Shown here: piece by piece, positions 11,828-23,443 of the stretch
Numbering within the stretch: the stretch's first letter is position 1
How the letters are laid out: the number at the start of each line of letters is the position of its first letter
NCBI GenBank assembly: GCA_033439255.1
Contig: CM065887.1
Coordinates: forward strand, 1,240,001 to 1,304,000
Source: Hericium rajendrae
Lineage: Eukaryota; Basidiomycota; Agaricomycetes; Russulales; Hericiaceae
Reading direction: 5' to 3'
Length of the DNA stretch: 64,000 nt
Position numbers and translations under genes: made by a program
The notes under the pieces: model-generated
Told to the model about the DNA's origin: nothing
The model's database searches: none
Seen by the model: the letters and a program-made list of their open reading frames with translations, nothing else

Positions 11828-12435
11828 ATGTCGTTGACGAGGGTTGCGCTCGCTGCGGCTCGCTCTAGACCGCCCATTGTCTCTTGCGCTCAGCGTCGCT
11901 TCGCATCATCAGATAGCCATACGCACGATGTCCACCACCTGAGCACTGACGAGCAGTATCCACGAGAAGGTGCGTAGGTCCGACACACATCATACATTGT
12001 ACCTTTTGACCTGTTCCTTTCCCTTCATTATCAGGTTTCAACTCAAGGATCTGGGCTTATACTGTCCTTGCCGGCCTCGGTGTCGTAGCCTTTTACAATT
12101 ACGGGCCCGCCGCGGGCGAAGACAACTTCATCTCGAAGTACATCGCGTATTACCGGACACCAAAGGAGGTCTGGGAAAACTGGAACAACAAGCATCTGGA
12201 GCTCCAGACCCAGGTTCAGGAGAACACTTTTATCCTTCAGCATGCGAAGCTGCCGCCTGTCCATGTGTACCGCTTCCCTCAGTGCGTCCTATGATTACCC
12301 CTTGATTTTGGCGTCGTGTTTATGCTTCCGTCGCATTGTCGCAGGATTCTTGACCAGGCCTCACCATTCAACGTAGCTGTTGGCGGAGATGTAGACGTCT
12401 CGAACGTCAAGGTGAAGAGTGATAAGGATTTGTAG
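11828..12435 (+). CDS. NADH:ubiquinone oxidoreductase 17.8 kDa-type accessory subunit
   Basis: Three exons (11828-11969, 12035-12281, 12345-12435) give 159 residues. The first 27 residues are rich in Arg, Ala and Ser with no acidic residue (MSLTRVALAAARSRPPIVS..) and end near QRRFASS, a typical mitochondrial presequence. A single hydrophobic segment follows (about residues 52-68, AYTVLAGLGVVAFYNYGP). The rest matches the pattern of the fungal complex I 17.8 kDa subunit: YYRTPKEVWENWNNKH, FILQHAKL, RFPQILDQASPFNVAVGG. The protein should sit in the inner membrane as an accessory subunit of respiratory complex I. The family call relies on remembered similarity, mainly in the C-terminal half. Confidence 0.7.
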
Positions 12436-13799
12436 AGCGGGGTCGTGCGCACTGTCCATATCAATATTACTTCTTTCCTTCTACTTCGTTGAGATATCAG
12501 GATAAATTTAAATGTGCGTCTGTCAAATTTGATCGTCTGGGAACGTATCCATCCAAGATGCTGGGACCTAAGAACCGAGCTCAAGGTACATATCGTATTT
12601 TAAATCCTGTCACACTCAAATTGAACGGATTCAGGGATATCTGGCAGCGGCGCCCCACCTCCTATGCACTGGGGTCCCAACATGCAGCATAATAGCATCT
12701 GATGCGGTGTTCGCTCCCATCTCAATCCTGATGTGCAACGCCGGTGAGTAGTTTCATGCCGATCACTGTGGTTTCCAATAGTGCAGGTATGTTGGTGCTG
12801 TAGGCTGCCACGTGTTGGGGCGTTATAGATGAACAACCACAAGAAGAGCCAAAGTGAGCTGTCGTTATGATGCTGTGAGTTGATTCGAGTTGAGCGATTG
12901 TACACTTGATTAGGAGCCTAACATCGGGCCAACATTTGCACCAATGAGCAGAGGACTCAATACGACAATCCTTGATGCCAACATACTATTCAAACTCCAG
13001 AAGCTCTCGAGCCGCGCCCGACGTCTACGAGGAGGTTGCCGTGGTGGTCGGCTGTATGCTTCATTTTCCATTCTGATTGGGCGCTTTATTGAGATCCGTT
13101 CCCAGGACGTCAAGCGCAATGTCTTTTCCGTCTCGGTACGCTGCACGCGAATTCACACTAGATCGCACCGTATTCGCGTAGTGATGATTCGTGACATGTA
13201 TAGCGAAGCATGGAACCTGACCGTCATATCGCCTATCATTGGTCAATCTTGACAGCAACGGGCCGTGCGATGGGTCGGATGGGCAAGTTTCTTGCTACCG
13301 CATTCTGGTTCTTTGACGTGTTAGAGCTGCGCTTTCACTGCGCTTTCTGCTGCGCAGACAAGTTTTGGAGCGGACAGCGCGATATCGAGCACAGAGCGAG
13401 GTACACGGGACCGGTTGCTGCCTTCTTTTCCTCGCGATGTGGCGCTCGCTTCATCGCAATATACTCGCACAGCATCATCATGTCCATATCGCGCATATAT
13501 GGACTCTATTTTAAGTTGGCGGGACTATTCCAGCGCAAGGTATGTGGACGAATCTCTGCATTGGTGCTCTCTCTGACCATTTGTGGGTGCAGGAGTCATT
13601 CATGCTCTGCTTCAGATGTCTTCTATGTACCGCCACCAATAATTGAACTATCGAACAGCGGACCCACGGTACACCACTCCGGGCACTCATCAACATAGAC
13701 GCCGGGTGCCTGGCAGGCCTTGTTGTGTGAGCAAGCGGTGTCTCATGTCAAGTTCACATCCAAACTAGCAGGCGCTTTTCATATACTAGTGATGTCGGG
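12436..13799. other. Intergenic, no recognisable gene
   Basis: About 1.4 kb between the complex I subunit and the membrane protein. Open frames here (for example plus 13210-13698) are short on family-like features and broken by poor composition. I see no repeat, RNA gene or transposon ends. Confidence 0.45.
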
Positions 13800-13806
13800 T
13801 ATATAA
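13800..13806 (+). promoter_or_regulatory. TATA-like element
   Basis: A TATATAA run about 50 bases upstream of the ATG at 13857 is well placed for a fungal core promoter. No transcript data support it. Confidence 0.35.
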
Positions 13807-13856
13807 CAGGTTCTGAAAGTTGGTATGGACATTCATTCCCCTTCTGCTTCATTTGC

Positions 13857-14909
13857 ATGTCTGACTCCGCACAGAGTTCCTCATTGCTGACCATCACTGG
13901 TGGCCTGCCCACCACCCACCAGGACAATGCACCCTCTAGTCTCTTCCTCGCTCTCTATGTCCTCACCTCCGCCGTGTGCCTCTTCCGTCTGGTCACGCAG
14001 TACCGCACGCCGCGCCGCCTGTTCTTTGTTTATCTCCGGCTCCAGCTCTTCGAGCTCGTGCGCGTCGCAACGTTCGCGTTGCGTCTGGCCAGTGCAGCTA
14101 GCTTCTCGAACGCGTTGAAGGGCACGGGGACGTTCAACGAGGGGATCTTCATTGGAGAGCAAGTCCTGCTCGGCGTGGGATTCGTCATTCCCGTGTCGGC
14201 GCTGATCGAGCTCGCGGGCTACCACAGCAACAGGAAGGAAGGCGGCAATGTCACCGGTGGCAGAAAGTTGAGAGTGATCCGGGGCATGGAACTCGTCGTG
14301 TTTATCGCACTGTTGGTGTTTCGCGTCCTTCGTTGGGTCCTCGAGATCTTGGACTGACGGTTGTTCTGATTTAGGATTCTCGGTATCGTTGCTGGTTCAC
14401 AGGGCAGCGGCGCTGTGACCGACCCGTCTACTGCACACGACGTGAAAATCGAGCGGTACGTAGCTAATCGCCCCAGCTCCTCTTGTTTAAATGTTAAGCG
14501 CTTACTGCAGGATCGTCTCTTCGGCGCTGGTCACCGCCGTGCTTGTCGTCCTCGTTCTCTTCTGCCTGAATCTTACGCGTAAGGTTGATATCCCCGTTGC
14601 CTCATCAATCTGGCTTGCAGGCACCAGTGCTCTCCTGGTGAGCGTCCATCCCTAATACGCACCTATCTGAATCTCACTCTTTGCTAGATTATCGTCCCCA
14701 TTTACCGGATCGCCACGACCGCGAGCCCGCCCACAAGCGTCACCTCGACCGATGCGAAGGCCGTGTTTTACGTGCTGCAGATCACCGTCGAGTGGCTCGT
14801 CGGCGCATCACTTCTGTCTGTGGACGCGAAGAAGTGGTGTGGGATCCGTGATGATACGGCTGTCAACGAGGAAGCTCGCAAGGCGGCGTATGCATCGGGC
14901 AGCTATTGA
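13857..14909 (+). CDS. Multi-pass membrane protein of unknown function
   Basis: At least four exons. Exon 1 starts at ATG 13857; exon 2 ends at 14455; exons 3 and 4 are 14511-14637 and 14688-14909. The exon 1/2 junction is uncertain: 14317/14375 (296 residues) and 14336/14403 (293 residues) both keep frame. About seven hydrophobic helices are visible, including [65 protein letters not shown] and [20 protein letters not shown], then a WLVGASLL helix near the end. The topology resembles fungal RTA1-like or DUF7702-type seven-helix proteins, but I see no signature that settles this. Conserved polar points include QYRTPRR after helix 1 or 2. It is probably a plasma or endomembrane protein. Confidence 0.7.
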
Positions 14910-15266
14910 TTCGTCGCTTGTCTCGTCAGGACGGGACCGCATCTCTACGATATATCAACTAGCGCATTGTCGATTCGAGGGACGGCTCGTTGTCTTTATA
15001 CCGCATATACCCAGATTTTGTAGTATTATGCCGATCACAAATAATGCTCAGCTATAGCTGTCATTCCAGCTCGCATTAGATCTGAAACTTAGCCTGATCG
15101 AAATAAAGGGGATACGTAGCTTATCAAAACATGAAGGTAAGAGTGATCACGATATTGCTAAATTCTATTGTATTGAACCATGCTACTATGTAACACATGT
15201 CTTCGTGGTGGGGTCGCTAGAAATACTTAATGGGAATGATACAGTGTCCTTGAGTCGCGCAGAAAT

Positions 15267-15815
15267 CTACTTGTCGGAACATACATGCTTGGGCACCACC
15301 TGCGCGTCTGGTCCGAACGAGGGCAGAACGTTCTCCGAGTCTACAGTCGGGCGCCCGTTCAGCTCCGTATTAGCAATTAATGCTGGGTTACCCGGGGTAG
15401 CGCAGGCGTGCGGTCCCAAGTCGTCGTAGATCTGCGGCCATTTGAAGAGCGCGAATGGCCCGAACAGGCCGTCGGCATAGGACGACAGGCGGCCACATTT
15501 GAGAGGAGGTATTTCCGGAATAAAGTCTATGTTCGGGGAAGAGATGAACTGCTCGGGATCGCTTCCTTCGAAAGTTGCGATGCAAGCGCAGTCATAGTAC
15601 TTGAGCTCTTCCCCGTGTTCTAGAGGCCGACTTGCGGCCTCCAGTTGGGCCGTGGAGGTGTCTTGAGTGATTGATAATCGGAGTCCATGATTGCGAATGG
15701 TCTCTATATCAAATTTGAGATATAATAGCTTCCCTGAGCTGGAACAGATCGAAGATGAAGGGTGCGTTACGATCCCTAGATGCAGTTGAATGCGATTCAC
15801 GCACCTCAGTGGCAC
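15267..15815 (-). CDS. Hypothetical protein (orphan)
   Basis: A single frame of 182 residues from ATG 15815 with acceptable composition. It includes a Cys-containing block (YYDCACIATFEGSDPEQFI) and a Pro/Gly-rich C-terminus. I see no signal peptide, membrane span or known motif and no homologous family comes to mind. It could be one exon of a larger gene, an orphan, or a chance frame. Confidence 0.35.
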   Translation of the reverse strand: MPLRCVNRIQLHLGIVTHPSSSICSSSGKLLYLKFDIETIRNHGLRLSITQDTSTAQLEAASRPLEHGEELKYYDCACIATFEGSDPEQFISSPNIDFIPEIPPLKCGRLSSYADGLFGPFALFKWPQIYDDLGPHACATPGNPALIANTELNGRPTVDSENVLPSFGPDAQVVPKHVCSDK

Positions 15816-16299
15816 GTGTGGATTAATTAATTACAGGGCAACCGCCACGGGCATTTTCCTCATAAATCGTCAGAAGAGCGGCGGCATAGAATGGTGGAGA
15901 CTATTCCAAGACAGATGTACGCGGCGTAGCACTCGGATGTTCGAACGGAGCAGTGCTTGCCAATTGAAGAAGCGGGCCGCAAAAAGACGAAGGAAGGCGC
16001 CTATATACGCGCAACGCGTCCCCGACGCGTCGAACAACCTCGCAGGTCGACATCAATCAATTACAGAAATAACATTTGGACTATGGGACAGCAAAGACAC
16101 AGCTATGTACGCAGGTGCTATGATACAGATATAATACGATAATAATACAGCCATGTTACAAGAGTCGAGAATGTGAGTTTCGGATAGTGCAGCTGCTTGA
16201 AAGCGCGTCTATCACAGGGAATTTTCAGTCAAGTGCTGCTAATGAAGCGAAGCAAACACTCTTACCATAATAATCAGATAGATTCCTTGAAAGAGTCAA

Positions 16300-16836
16300 T
16301 CAAGCAAAGTACTTGATCGAGGGATAGTAGCTCTTATACGTTCGCTTGTACTCCTCAGTAGCATAGCTAACCTGCCTCAGCTCAGGCAGGAAGTCTTGCA
16401 TGACGCACGGCCGGCCCCGCGCAATGTCTGAGCGGATATGTCCTAGCGACCTGAGAATCTCGACGAGTTCAAGCACATAGTCGCGGCAGTTCCACCCGTT
16501 GAATTTCGGCACCGTCGCGTGTGCTTGCATGCGCGCAATGAACGCGTCCAACTCGCGATGCTTGACAATGCCAATCTGCACGGCTCCTAGACACTTGTCC
16601 GTCGCCATCAGTGACGCCGCCGGAGCGAAATGCGCAGACCACTGTTTTCCGCGGGCGTCTTGATACGTCCGGTCGACGGCCTGGAAGCAGGGACCAGAAA
16701 TACGCTTGTTGTCCGTGATGACGAGCAAGGCCCAGTGCAGGTGCTGCTCGTTTCCGACGCCAAAGTCGTCGCGCTTGTATTGGGCAAGGACAAGAGGGTA
16801 CTGCTGGTTGGTGACTTTGGCGACAAATTGAGACAT
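16300..16836 (-). CDS. Conserved fungal protein of unknown function
   Basis: One exon of 178 residues. The pattern is one I recall from many agaricomycete genomes, often as small gene families: HWALLVI near residue 35, CFQAVDRTYQ, LGAVQIGIVKH, then KFNGWNCRDYVLELVEIL near residue 115-132. The conserved Trp/His in HWALLV and the Cys of GWNCRDY recall a small papain-like or PPPDE-like hydrolase fold, but a catalytic set cannot be proved from sequence. No signal peptide or membrane helix. Confidence 0.65.
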   Translation of the reverse strand: MSQFVAKVTNQQYPLVLAQYKRDDFGVGNEQHLHWALLVITDNKRISGPCFQAVDRTYQDARGKQWSAHFAPAASLMATDKCLGAVQIGIVKHRELDAFIARMQAHATVPKFNGWNCRDYVLELVEILRSLGHIRSDIARGRPCVMQDFLPELRQVSYATEEYKRTYKSYYPSIKYFA

Positions 16837-18600
16837 GTTGACGAGGCTGAGGCTACAGTGAACGGCCGAGATCGGAGCGAGAGAAGATGAGAGCTCGGAG
16901 AATGAGAGCTGAGATGCTGTAGGGCGACGCTGTTGTGGAAAATCATCTTGCGGAGTCGGAAGGCTTTATAGAGAATATGTGTAGGTGGTGGCAAAGACGT
17001 CGAGCTGTAGACAATTCGAGAGCAATGCTTGCAGTGAGTAAACGGGTCAGAATACGGTGGCCATAAGACAATGAAGTGGCAGATAGCTGGGGTTCTGAGC
17101 CAACAGAGAGAGATCTGGCGAAGTGGTGAGTATCTGACAGTAAAGACGTAAAGTTCCCCATGCCAGTGCCAGCTCTTGCCAGCTTCAACCGTAAGTGGAT
17201 CTGCCCTTTCGCATTTTTGGCCACTTACGGAAGTGGATGCCACCTTTTGGCGGCGAGAGCACTGGCAACTGGCACTGGGCAGGAGATGTGCCATGTTAAC
17301 AAGCGCGAAGGCCAAAGCTGAAGGCGAGTCTGACCTCGATGAGTTTGACGGTGCCGTCATGTCTGTTTCTAAGAAGGTAAGGTTGAAAGAAGTATCTTTG
17401 CAAGGGTATTTGCGAATGATGTCAGTAACGTTTCTTGTAGGACTTGTAGAGATGCTTCTGTACTGAGAGCAAGAATATCCTCAGAGCCTTGACCATCGTG
17501 GTACCAGAATATCGTAAGCGCTCACCATCATGGCACCAACATCATGGGATGGGACTTGAGTGGGAGGGGGATGGTTGGAGATTTCGGAGATTCTGAATAA
17601 GGAGGCCTCGTGTCCGGAAATAAAATCCCTGGGGCCTCTTGGATGGGACGTAAATACTTTTGGCAAATTTATGTAAAACCAATTAGACCGAGGCCGCCAT
17701 TCACGTGCATACTGTACAGATACACATGACCGACGCGTCCGATTGCAGGACTCCGATTGCCTCGACTCCCCAAGTTGAAGCACATACTCCTCCTCTTCCT
17801 CCTCGACGAGCGTGAAGCGTATATATGCGCTCTATTTTACTTCAATTTTCACTTTCAATCAGAGGCCGAAGTAGTCGGAAATGGATGTGGTCCCGCGGAA
17901 AATGCAATACTATCGTTGCACCCTTACAAGCATGATGGCTCGTCGACTTTTGCCTCGGTCTTCGAAGGGGCCACACGGTGCGACCATGGCATACTAATCA
18001 GATTGGCCTCATCCCTCATCCCGGTCGACTTGGTCAAAGGCGGTCCATGCATCTATTGCATCGTTCAGAAGGGGAAAAGCCGAGTAGGTGGAAAGCGTGT
18101 AAGGTGACGCACCGCCTCATTTGACCCCTACACGTTCTTGTGCTAACGTTTTCTTCGTCAAGAGACTCCCAAGCTGATCCACCCAGCTCGATTGACCATC
18201 TTCATGCCTCTGCCCTTGGGTCTTCAACACCAATGCGGTCTCCTGGGAAACAACGCCTTATTCCTCGAGCCGATTCTTCGTGCCGTCTCATTTGCATCTC
18301 ATAGGTATCAAGTCAATTTGTACCCTACACGCGTTCGACGCGCCGGGAACGCGTGACAGGGGCTAATTGACCACGTGGTGGCGTGCAGCGATTCGAACGC
18401 CCAAAAAGGGAATTGAACTTCGTTGACCGCGTTGTTTGTGTCGCGAGGCAAACGCGAGCCGAGCAGGGCTTGGACGACGTCTACCTTCTGGTTGATCACT
18501 AACTGTAACTATCTCTATCTAAGCTTCGTGCTTCTCCCGCACTCTCCTTTGACTCACATACCATCCAGCTTTACAGCGCGGCGTATGCGCTAGCATCGCC
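16837..18600. other. Intergenic before the RAX2-like gene
   Basis: About 1.8 kb with only weak short frames (for example plus 17757-18107). An imperfect palindrome, ACGTGGTGGCGTGC with GACCACGTGG context, occurs near 18370-18390 and could be a bHLH-type CACGTG site at about 18372. Otherwise nothing is supported. Confidence 0.4.
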
Positions 18601-21600
18601 ATGATATCAATTTTCAAGTCATCATGGCTCACCCTCACATTTTTGTTACTCGCTGATGCCGCCCTCGCATCTCTTCCGCTCGTCGATTTCGACCGCATGG
18701 GCCGCGTCGGCCTCGCGGGTGCATTCGCAGGCCTTGACCTTTTCAATGACTCGACCAGCGCCGTCTCTTTCGATCCATCCACCGCGACCCTGCTGTCACG
18801 CTCGCCTGACGGTGACCTCACACGGCTCGGTTCCACCAGCTCAGGTGGAAGCATCTTAGCGGGTTGTGCCCTCGATGACACTTTCTACTTCGCCGGCTCG
18901 TTCTCCTCCATCGAGGATACATCCGCATCCAACGTCGCATCATATCACTCCGGTTCCTTCTCATCACTCGGCAGCAATGGACCGAATGGAGACATTCACG
19001 CGTTGTTCTGTGACGCGAAGAACAACAAGGTGTGGGCGGGAGGGAAGTTCTCGTCGCCTGGGGCATCAGTAGCGGTCTGGGATGTTAAGGCGTCGTCATG
19101 GTCTGCCGCGCCATTTGGCGGCCTAGCAGGCGCGTCGGCCGAGGTCCTGTCCATCACTACGAATTCCTCACAGTCCAGCATCTTTTTCGCCGGCTCGTTC
19201 ACGACGTCCTTCCAAGGGAATGGATCCGCGCTGAACACGACCAACAACCCGAACGTCCCTTTCTCCGTCGGCGCTACGCCGTTCTCCTCCTCGCTCGTGC
19301 CTATCCCTCTCCAGAATGCCGAGATTGAGGGCTCGCCGTCATCTTCTGATCAGTCGTTCAGTAACATCCGGAACATCTTATGTCCCGGAGGTGCAGACGG
19401 ACCAGGCAACACCTGGTTCGGCGCCGATGGCAACGGCGCGCAGATCACAGTGCGGACGTTCCAGTCCATCTCTGCAAGCGGCGTCCGTCTTGGAAACACG
19501 TTCCTGAACGGACGAGGCACCACTGCCTTCATGTATGTTCATACTTCACTGCCTTTGATCCGTACGTTGAATTGTTGGCAGCGTCACTTCCATTCCGGAC
19601 AACGCCGTGCAGCAGCTCCATTACGTGGATCCCACCACCGGCCAGAACCAGACATGTACGGACAACTGCCCCCTGTCGACCGACTCGAGCGTGCCATACC
19701 AGGACTTCACCTTCGACTCAACGCTCTCCTTGACGGGTGTGCAGGTGACGCTCTCCCAGTGGCAGGGCGCCGGCCCCGGTCTGCACCTCTTCCAACTACT
19801 CTCATCCGGCGCGTTCGCGTCGGCCGTCGACAGCCAGAACGGGCAATCGTGTTTCGCGCCCGTCCCGTCGAATTCGTCGCGCACAGGCACGTGGACTGAG
19901 GAGGATGCGAACACGAATATCGCGGCAACGACCCAGTCTGTACTCGTCGCAAGTGTGCCGGTCGGCACTCCGCCCGCACAGGGCCCGAGTTTCACATGGA
20001 GGCCATACGTTTCGGCGTCGGGCACGTATACCATTAACCTGCTCGTCCCAGGCTGTTCAGATTTCCAGGACTGCGCATCCCGCACATCAGTCAAGGTTAC
20101 AGTGTTTCCCGGCGGTGGACAACCTCCCACAGTCACCACGGTTTCGCAACAGAATCAGAACGATGCGGCCCGGCAGATCTACAGCGGCCCTGTCATTCCC
20201 TCTTCTCCCGACTTCGTGACGACGATCACGATGACATTGGCAGACAATCCCGCTGGCAATGGGCAGAATGGAAACTATCAACTTGTTGCGGATCGCGTAC
20301 AGCTTGTCCTGGATTCAGCAGATACGACCGGCGGTGCTACCAACACTAATGGGACTGGAGCAGGTCAAAGTGGGTTCGGTTTCTTCGAATGGCCATTGAG
20401 CTCGTCGGACAATGTCAACGCGACGGGTACCCTCGCGAACTCGACGGAGACAGCCCTCGACAGCATCGCCTTTAACATGCTCGCAGGTCTCGGCGGGCCC
20501 ACTGCCCTCACTTCTTCATCCACCTCCGCTATCTCGGCTGTAGCGCACCACCCCTCCGGCACCATCTTCCTCGGTGGCGACTTCAAGCTCTCCACCCCAG
20601 ATGCAAGCAACATCGTCATGTTCAAGAACGGTGCGCTATCTGCCCTCTCGGGCGGAGGCCTCAACGGGCCCGTGACTTCCCTCGCCCTCGACGGCGACAC
20701 GCTCTTCGTCGGCGGCTCTTTCTCCGACACGGCGTCAAGCTCCACGCAAAACGCTCTACGCGGCGTCGCCTCCTACTCCGTCACGCAAGACCAGTGGTCC
20801 GGGATGCAGGGCGGCGTCGACGGCGCCGTCGCCAGCCTCGGCTTCGCCAACGGCCAGCTTGAGCTCGCGGGCAACTTCACGCACGCGGGCGCGGGCCTCG
20901 ACTCCGCGGGCATGGCCGTATGGGACGCGGCGAACGGGACGTGGGCCAACGCGGGCGGGTTCGTCGTCGGGAGCTTGACGCTCGTCGCGAACGGCACGGC
21001 ATCGGGCAAGGGCCAGTTCGTCGCGGGCAACGTCGCGGCATCGCTCCGCTTTGGCGCGAGCGGATTCGTGATGCTGCAGAATGCGAAGGACGGCGCGGAT
21101 GTGCCGGCTGTGACCCCGCTTGGCGCGATCCTCGAGGATGGGGTTGCGGCGGCGGCGCCTGCGAAAAGGCGGCGCAGGTCCGTCGGTGCTGCCCATGTTC
21201 GCCGAGGCGCCGCGGCATGGATGTCGCATCTCAAGCTGCCGCAGCTGTTCGCGCGCCAGGCGCCCTCTTCGTCGCTTGCACCGCTGCCTGCTGCGCCGCC
21301 CGCGCCGGCACCTGCTGTCCTTGCCGGTGCGTTCTGGACGAACACGTCGACGTCACACGAGGTAGCCATCATCGGCGGGAACTTCTCCTTCTCCGGCGGT
21401 GCGAACGTTGCGCTATACGACACCGCTTCCGGCACCATCACCCCTCTGCAGGGTGCGCAAGTCAATGGCACAGTGCGTGCGCTACTCGTTGATGGTGACC
21501 AGCTCTTTGTCGGCGGCGAGTTCACGATGGGGGGCACCAATGTCAACGGGCTTGCGATCTACGATCTGACCCAGCAGACGTGGGACGTGAGTAGCTTGCA

Positions 21601-23058
21601 GCCTTTGCAGCCGGCCTCTGGTGCATCGGTTGTTGTGCGCTCGATCACGACGTCGTCGTCGAAGGAGAAGGTTGTCATCGTTGCTGGCTCATTCGCTCAG
21701 GCTGGCTCGCTGACCTGCCGCGCTGTTTGCTCGTTTGACACGTCGGCGAAGCAGTGGAATGCGCTGGGTTCGGGTATCCAGGGCGACGTCTCGTCTATCA
21801 ATTATGCAGGGGTATGTCGCAATTCTTTGTTGACCACCGACTTCGCGTGCTGATTATGTCTTGATGCAGAACAACCAGGAGACACTTATTGCCGCTGGAT
21901 CGATCTCGCTGTCAGGAAGCAGCCCGAACAATGTCGTCTCGTTCACGTTCAGTAACGGGAGTTGGGCCGCTGTCGGGGACAGCACCCAGCTTCCTGGCCC
22001 AGTCACTGCTATGGAAGTCAACAACCAGAACAGCAGCAGCATCTTTGCCGCAGGACGGTCATCAGACGGTGCCTCGTCGTTCCTGTCCTTCTGGAACGGC
22101 GGCTCTTGGACATCGCTGGGCTCGACTCTCGAAGGGCCGACGAATGTCTCGCAGCTGACCATGGTTCCTTTGCAAGATACGCACTCCGCCAATGGCATCA
22201 TTGAGCCGGATAGAATGCTCCTCGTTTCGGGATACATCGCGGACTCTGCCTTTGGCAATGCCTCGTCGGCGCTGTTTGACGGTCAAAGCTTTATACCCTA
22301 TTTCATGACCGCTTCAGCTTCTGGAACGTCGGGCACCGTTGCCGCACTGTTCCATTCGTTCACGTCCTTTAGCTTCACCCAACATCGTAAGTCTATTGTC
22401 TATGCTTCTCCGGGACACCACTGACAGACCAACGCCATCGCAGACTTCTTGGCGACGGGTATCATCATCCTCATCTCCATCGCAATCTCCGCCGGCGTTG
22501 TCTTCCTGCTCGTGCTGATCGGCATCCTCTGGACGCTCTTCTCCCGGCGCGATGACGCGCTGAACAAGTTCGACCCCGGCGAAGTAGAGGACGACGCCTC
22601 GTCCACGCACCAGCGGCCCTCGTCGCTCCTCGCGCACATCAACGCCGCGACGCGCACGACGATCCTCGGCTCGCAGAGCCCGTTCAACAACTTCAACCCC
22701 GAGAAGGAAGAGGAGGCGGGCGCGGCGGGCGGGGGCGATCCGTTCGCGGGCCCCGACGCGAGCAACTATCTGCGCGCGGAGACGCCGTCGGACGCCATTG
22801 CGGGGATGCAGGGCGACGATGAAGGGGGCAGGCCCGCGCATGCGCGGTATTCGTTTGATGGGACGGAGGAGGGCGAGTTGGCGCTCACTGTCGGTCTGGA
22901 AGTGGAAATTCTAGACGATCGCGACCATTCGTGAGTGTCTCTTTGCATGCTCGTCCTGACCAGTGTCCTGACATGTTTTTGTGCCCGCTAGATGGTGGTA
23001 TGCCCGCGATGTGCGCTCAGGGCGCGAGGGCGTCGTGCCCTCCGCATATTTGTATTAG
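18601..23058 (+). CDS. RAX2: RAX2-like cortical polarity marker with C-terminal SH3 domain
   Basis: Five exons (18601-19532, 19582-21811, 21870-22386, 22444-22930, 22992-23058) give 1410 residues. A signal peptide covers residues 1-23 (LTLTFLLLADAALA). The large outer part has repeated propeller-type blades (GxFxxxxxxNVAxY and LFVGGSF forms, such as TIFLGGDF, LFVGGSFSDTASS and LFVGGEFTMGGTNVNGLAIYD) and many N-glycosylation sequons. One transmembrane helix lies at about 1228-1256 (GIIILISIAISAGVVFLL), followed by a cytoplasmic tail of about 155 residues. The last 50 residues form an SH3 domain: YSFDGTEEGELAL, VEILDDRDHSWWYAR, then GREGVVPSAYL. Rax2 proteins mark the cell cortex for polarised growth; the SH3 domain could bind proline-rich polarity factors. 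The final exon supplies half the SH3 domain, so correct splicing of 22931-22991 is needed for it. Confidence 0.88.
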
Positions 23059-23443
23059 ATGTTTATTTCTCCTCTTATGACTTTCGCGCTCGATATTTTT
23101 CCCGTTCCATCGATTCCCATACCTTGCATCGCTCGTCTATTTGTTTTTATATCCGTAACGATACCCTCGCAGAGCACCCGCAGAGAACCAGGCCGTCGTT
23201 CGCTACACGTACTCAAATAATGTCTTCGCTTTGTCCTCGTCGTCCTCACCTCCCACTGCTCGCATCGCTAGTTTAGCTTGTGCGTATGCCATTCTCTTAG
23301 CACCCTTCCAGTATGCAGTCCTTCAATTCTGGGAATATGAAATGCAGTCACGATTTTGAGGTGGATACACTAGTTGGATGTAGGGACGGGATACAGACTG
23401 TGTCTAGTCTACAACAAGGCAAGGAACTATACAGCAAAAGCGA

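Noticed and set aside
17757-18107. Plus-strand open frame of 116 codons upstream of the RAX2-like gene
   Set aside because: No family, no clear splice partners and unremarkable composition; more likely chance.
18330-18440. Second tRNA gene on the minus strand (GTTCGAATC word)
   Set aside because: No matching acceptor, D or anticodon stems could be drawn around it.
20773-21546. Minus-strand open frame of 257 codons
   Set aside because: Antisense to the repeated blades of the RAX2-like gene.
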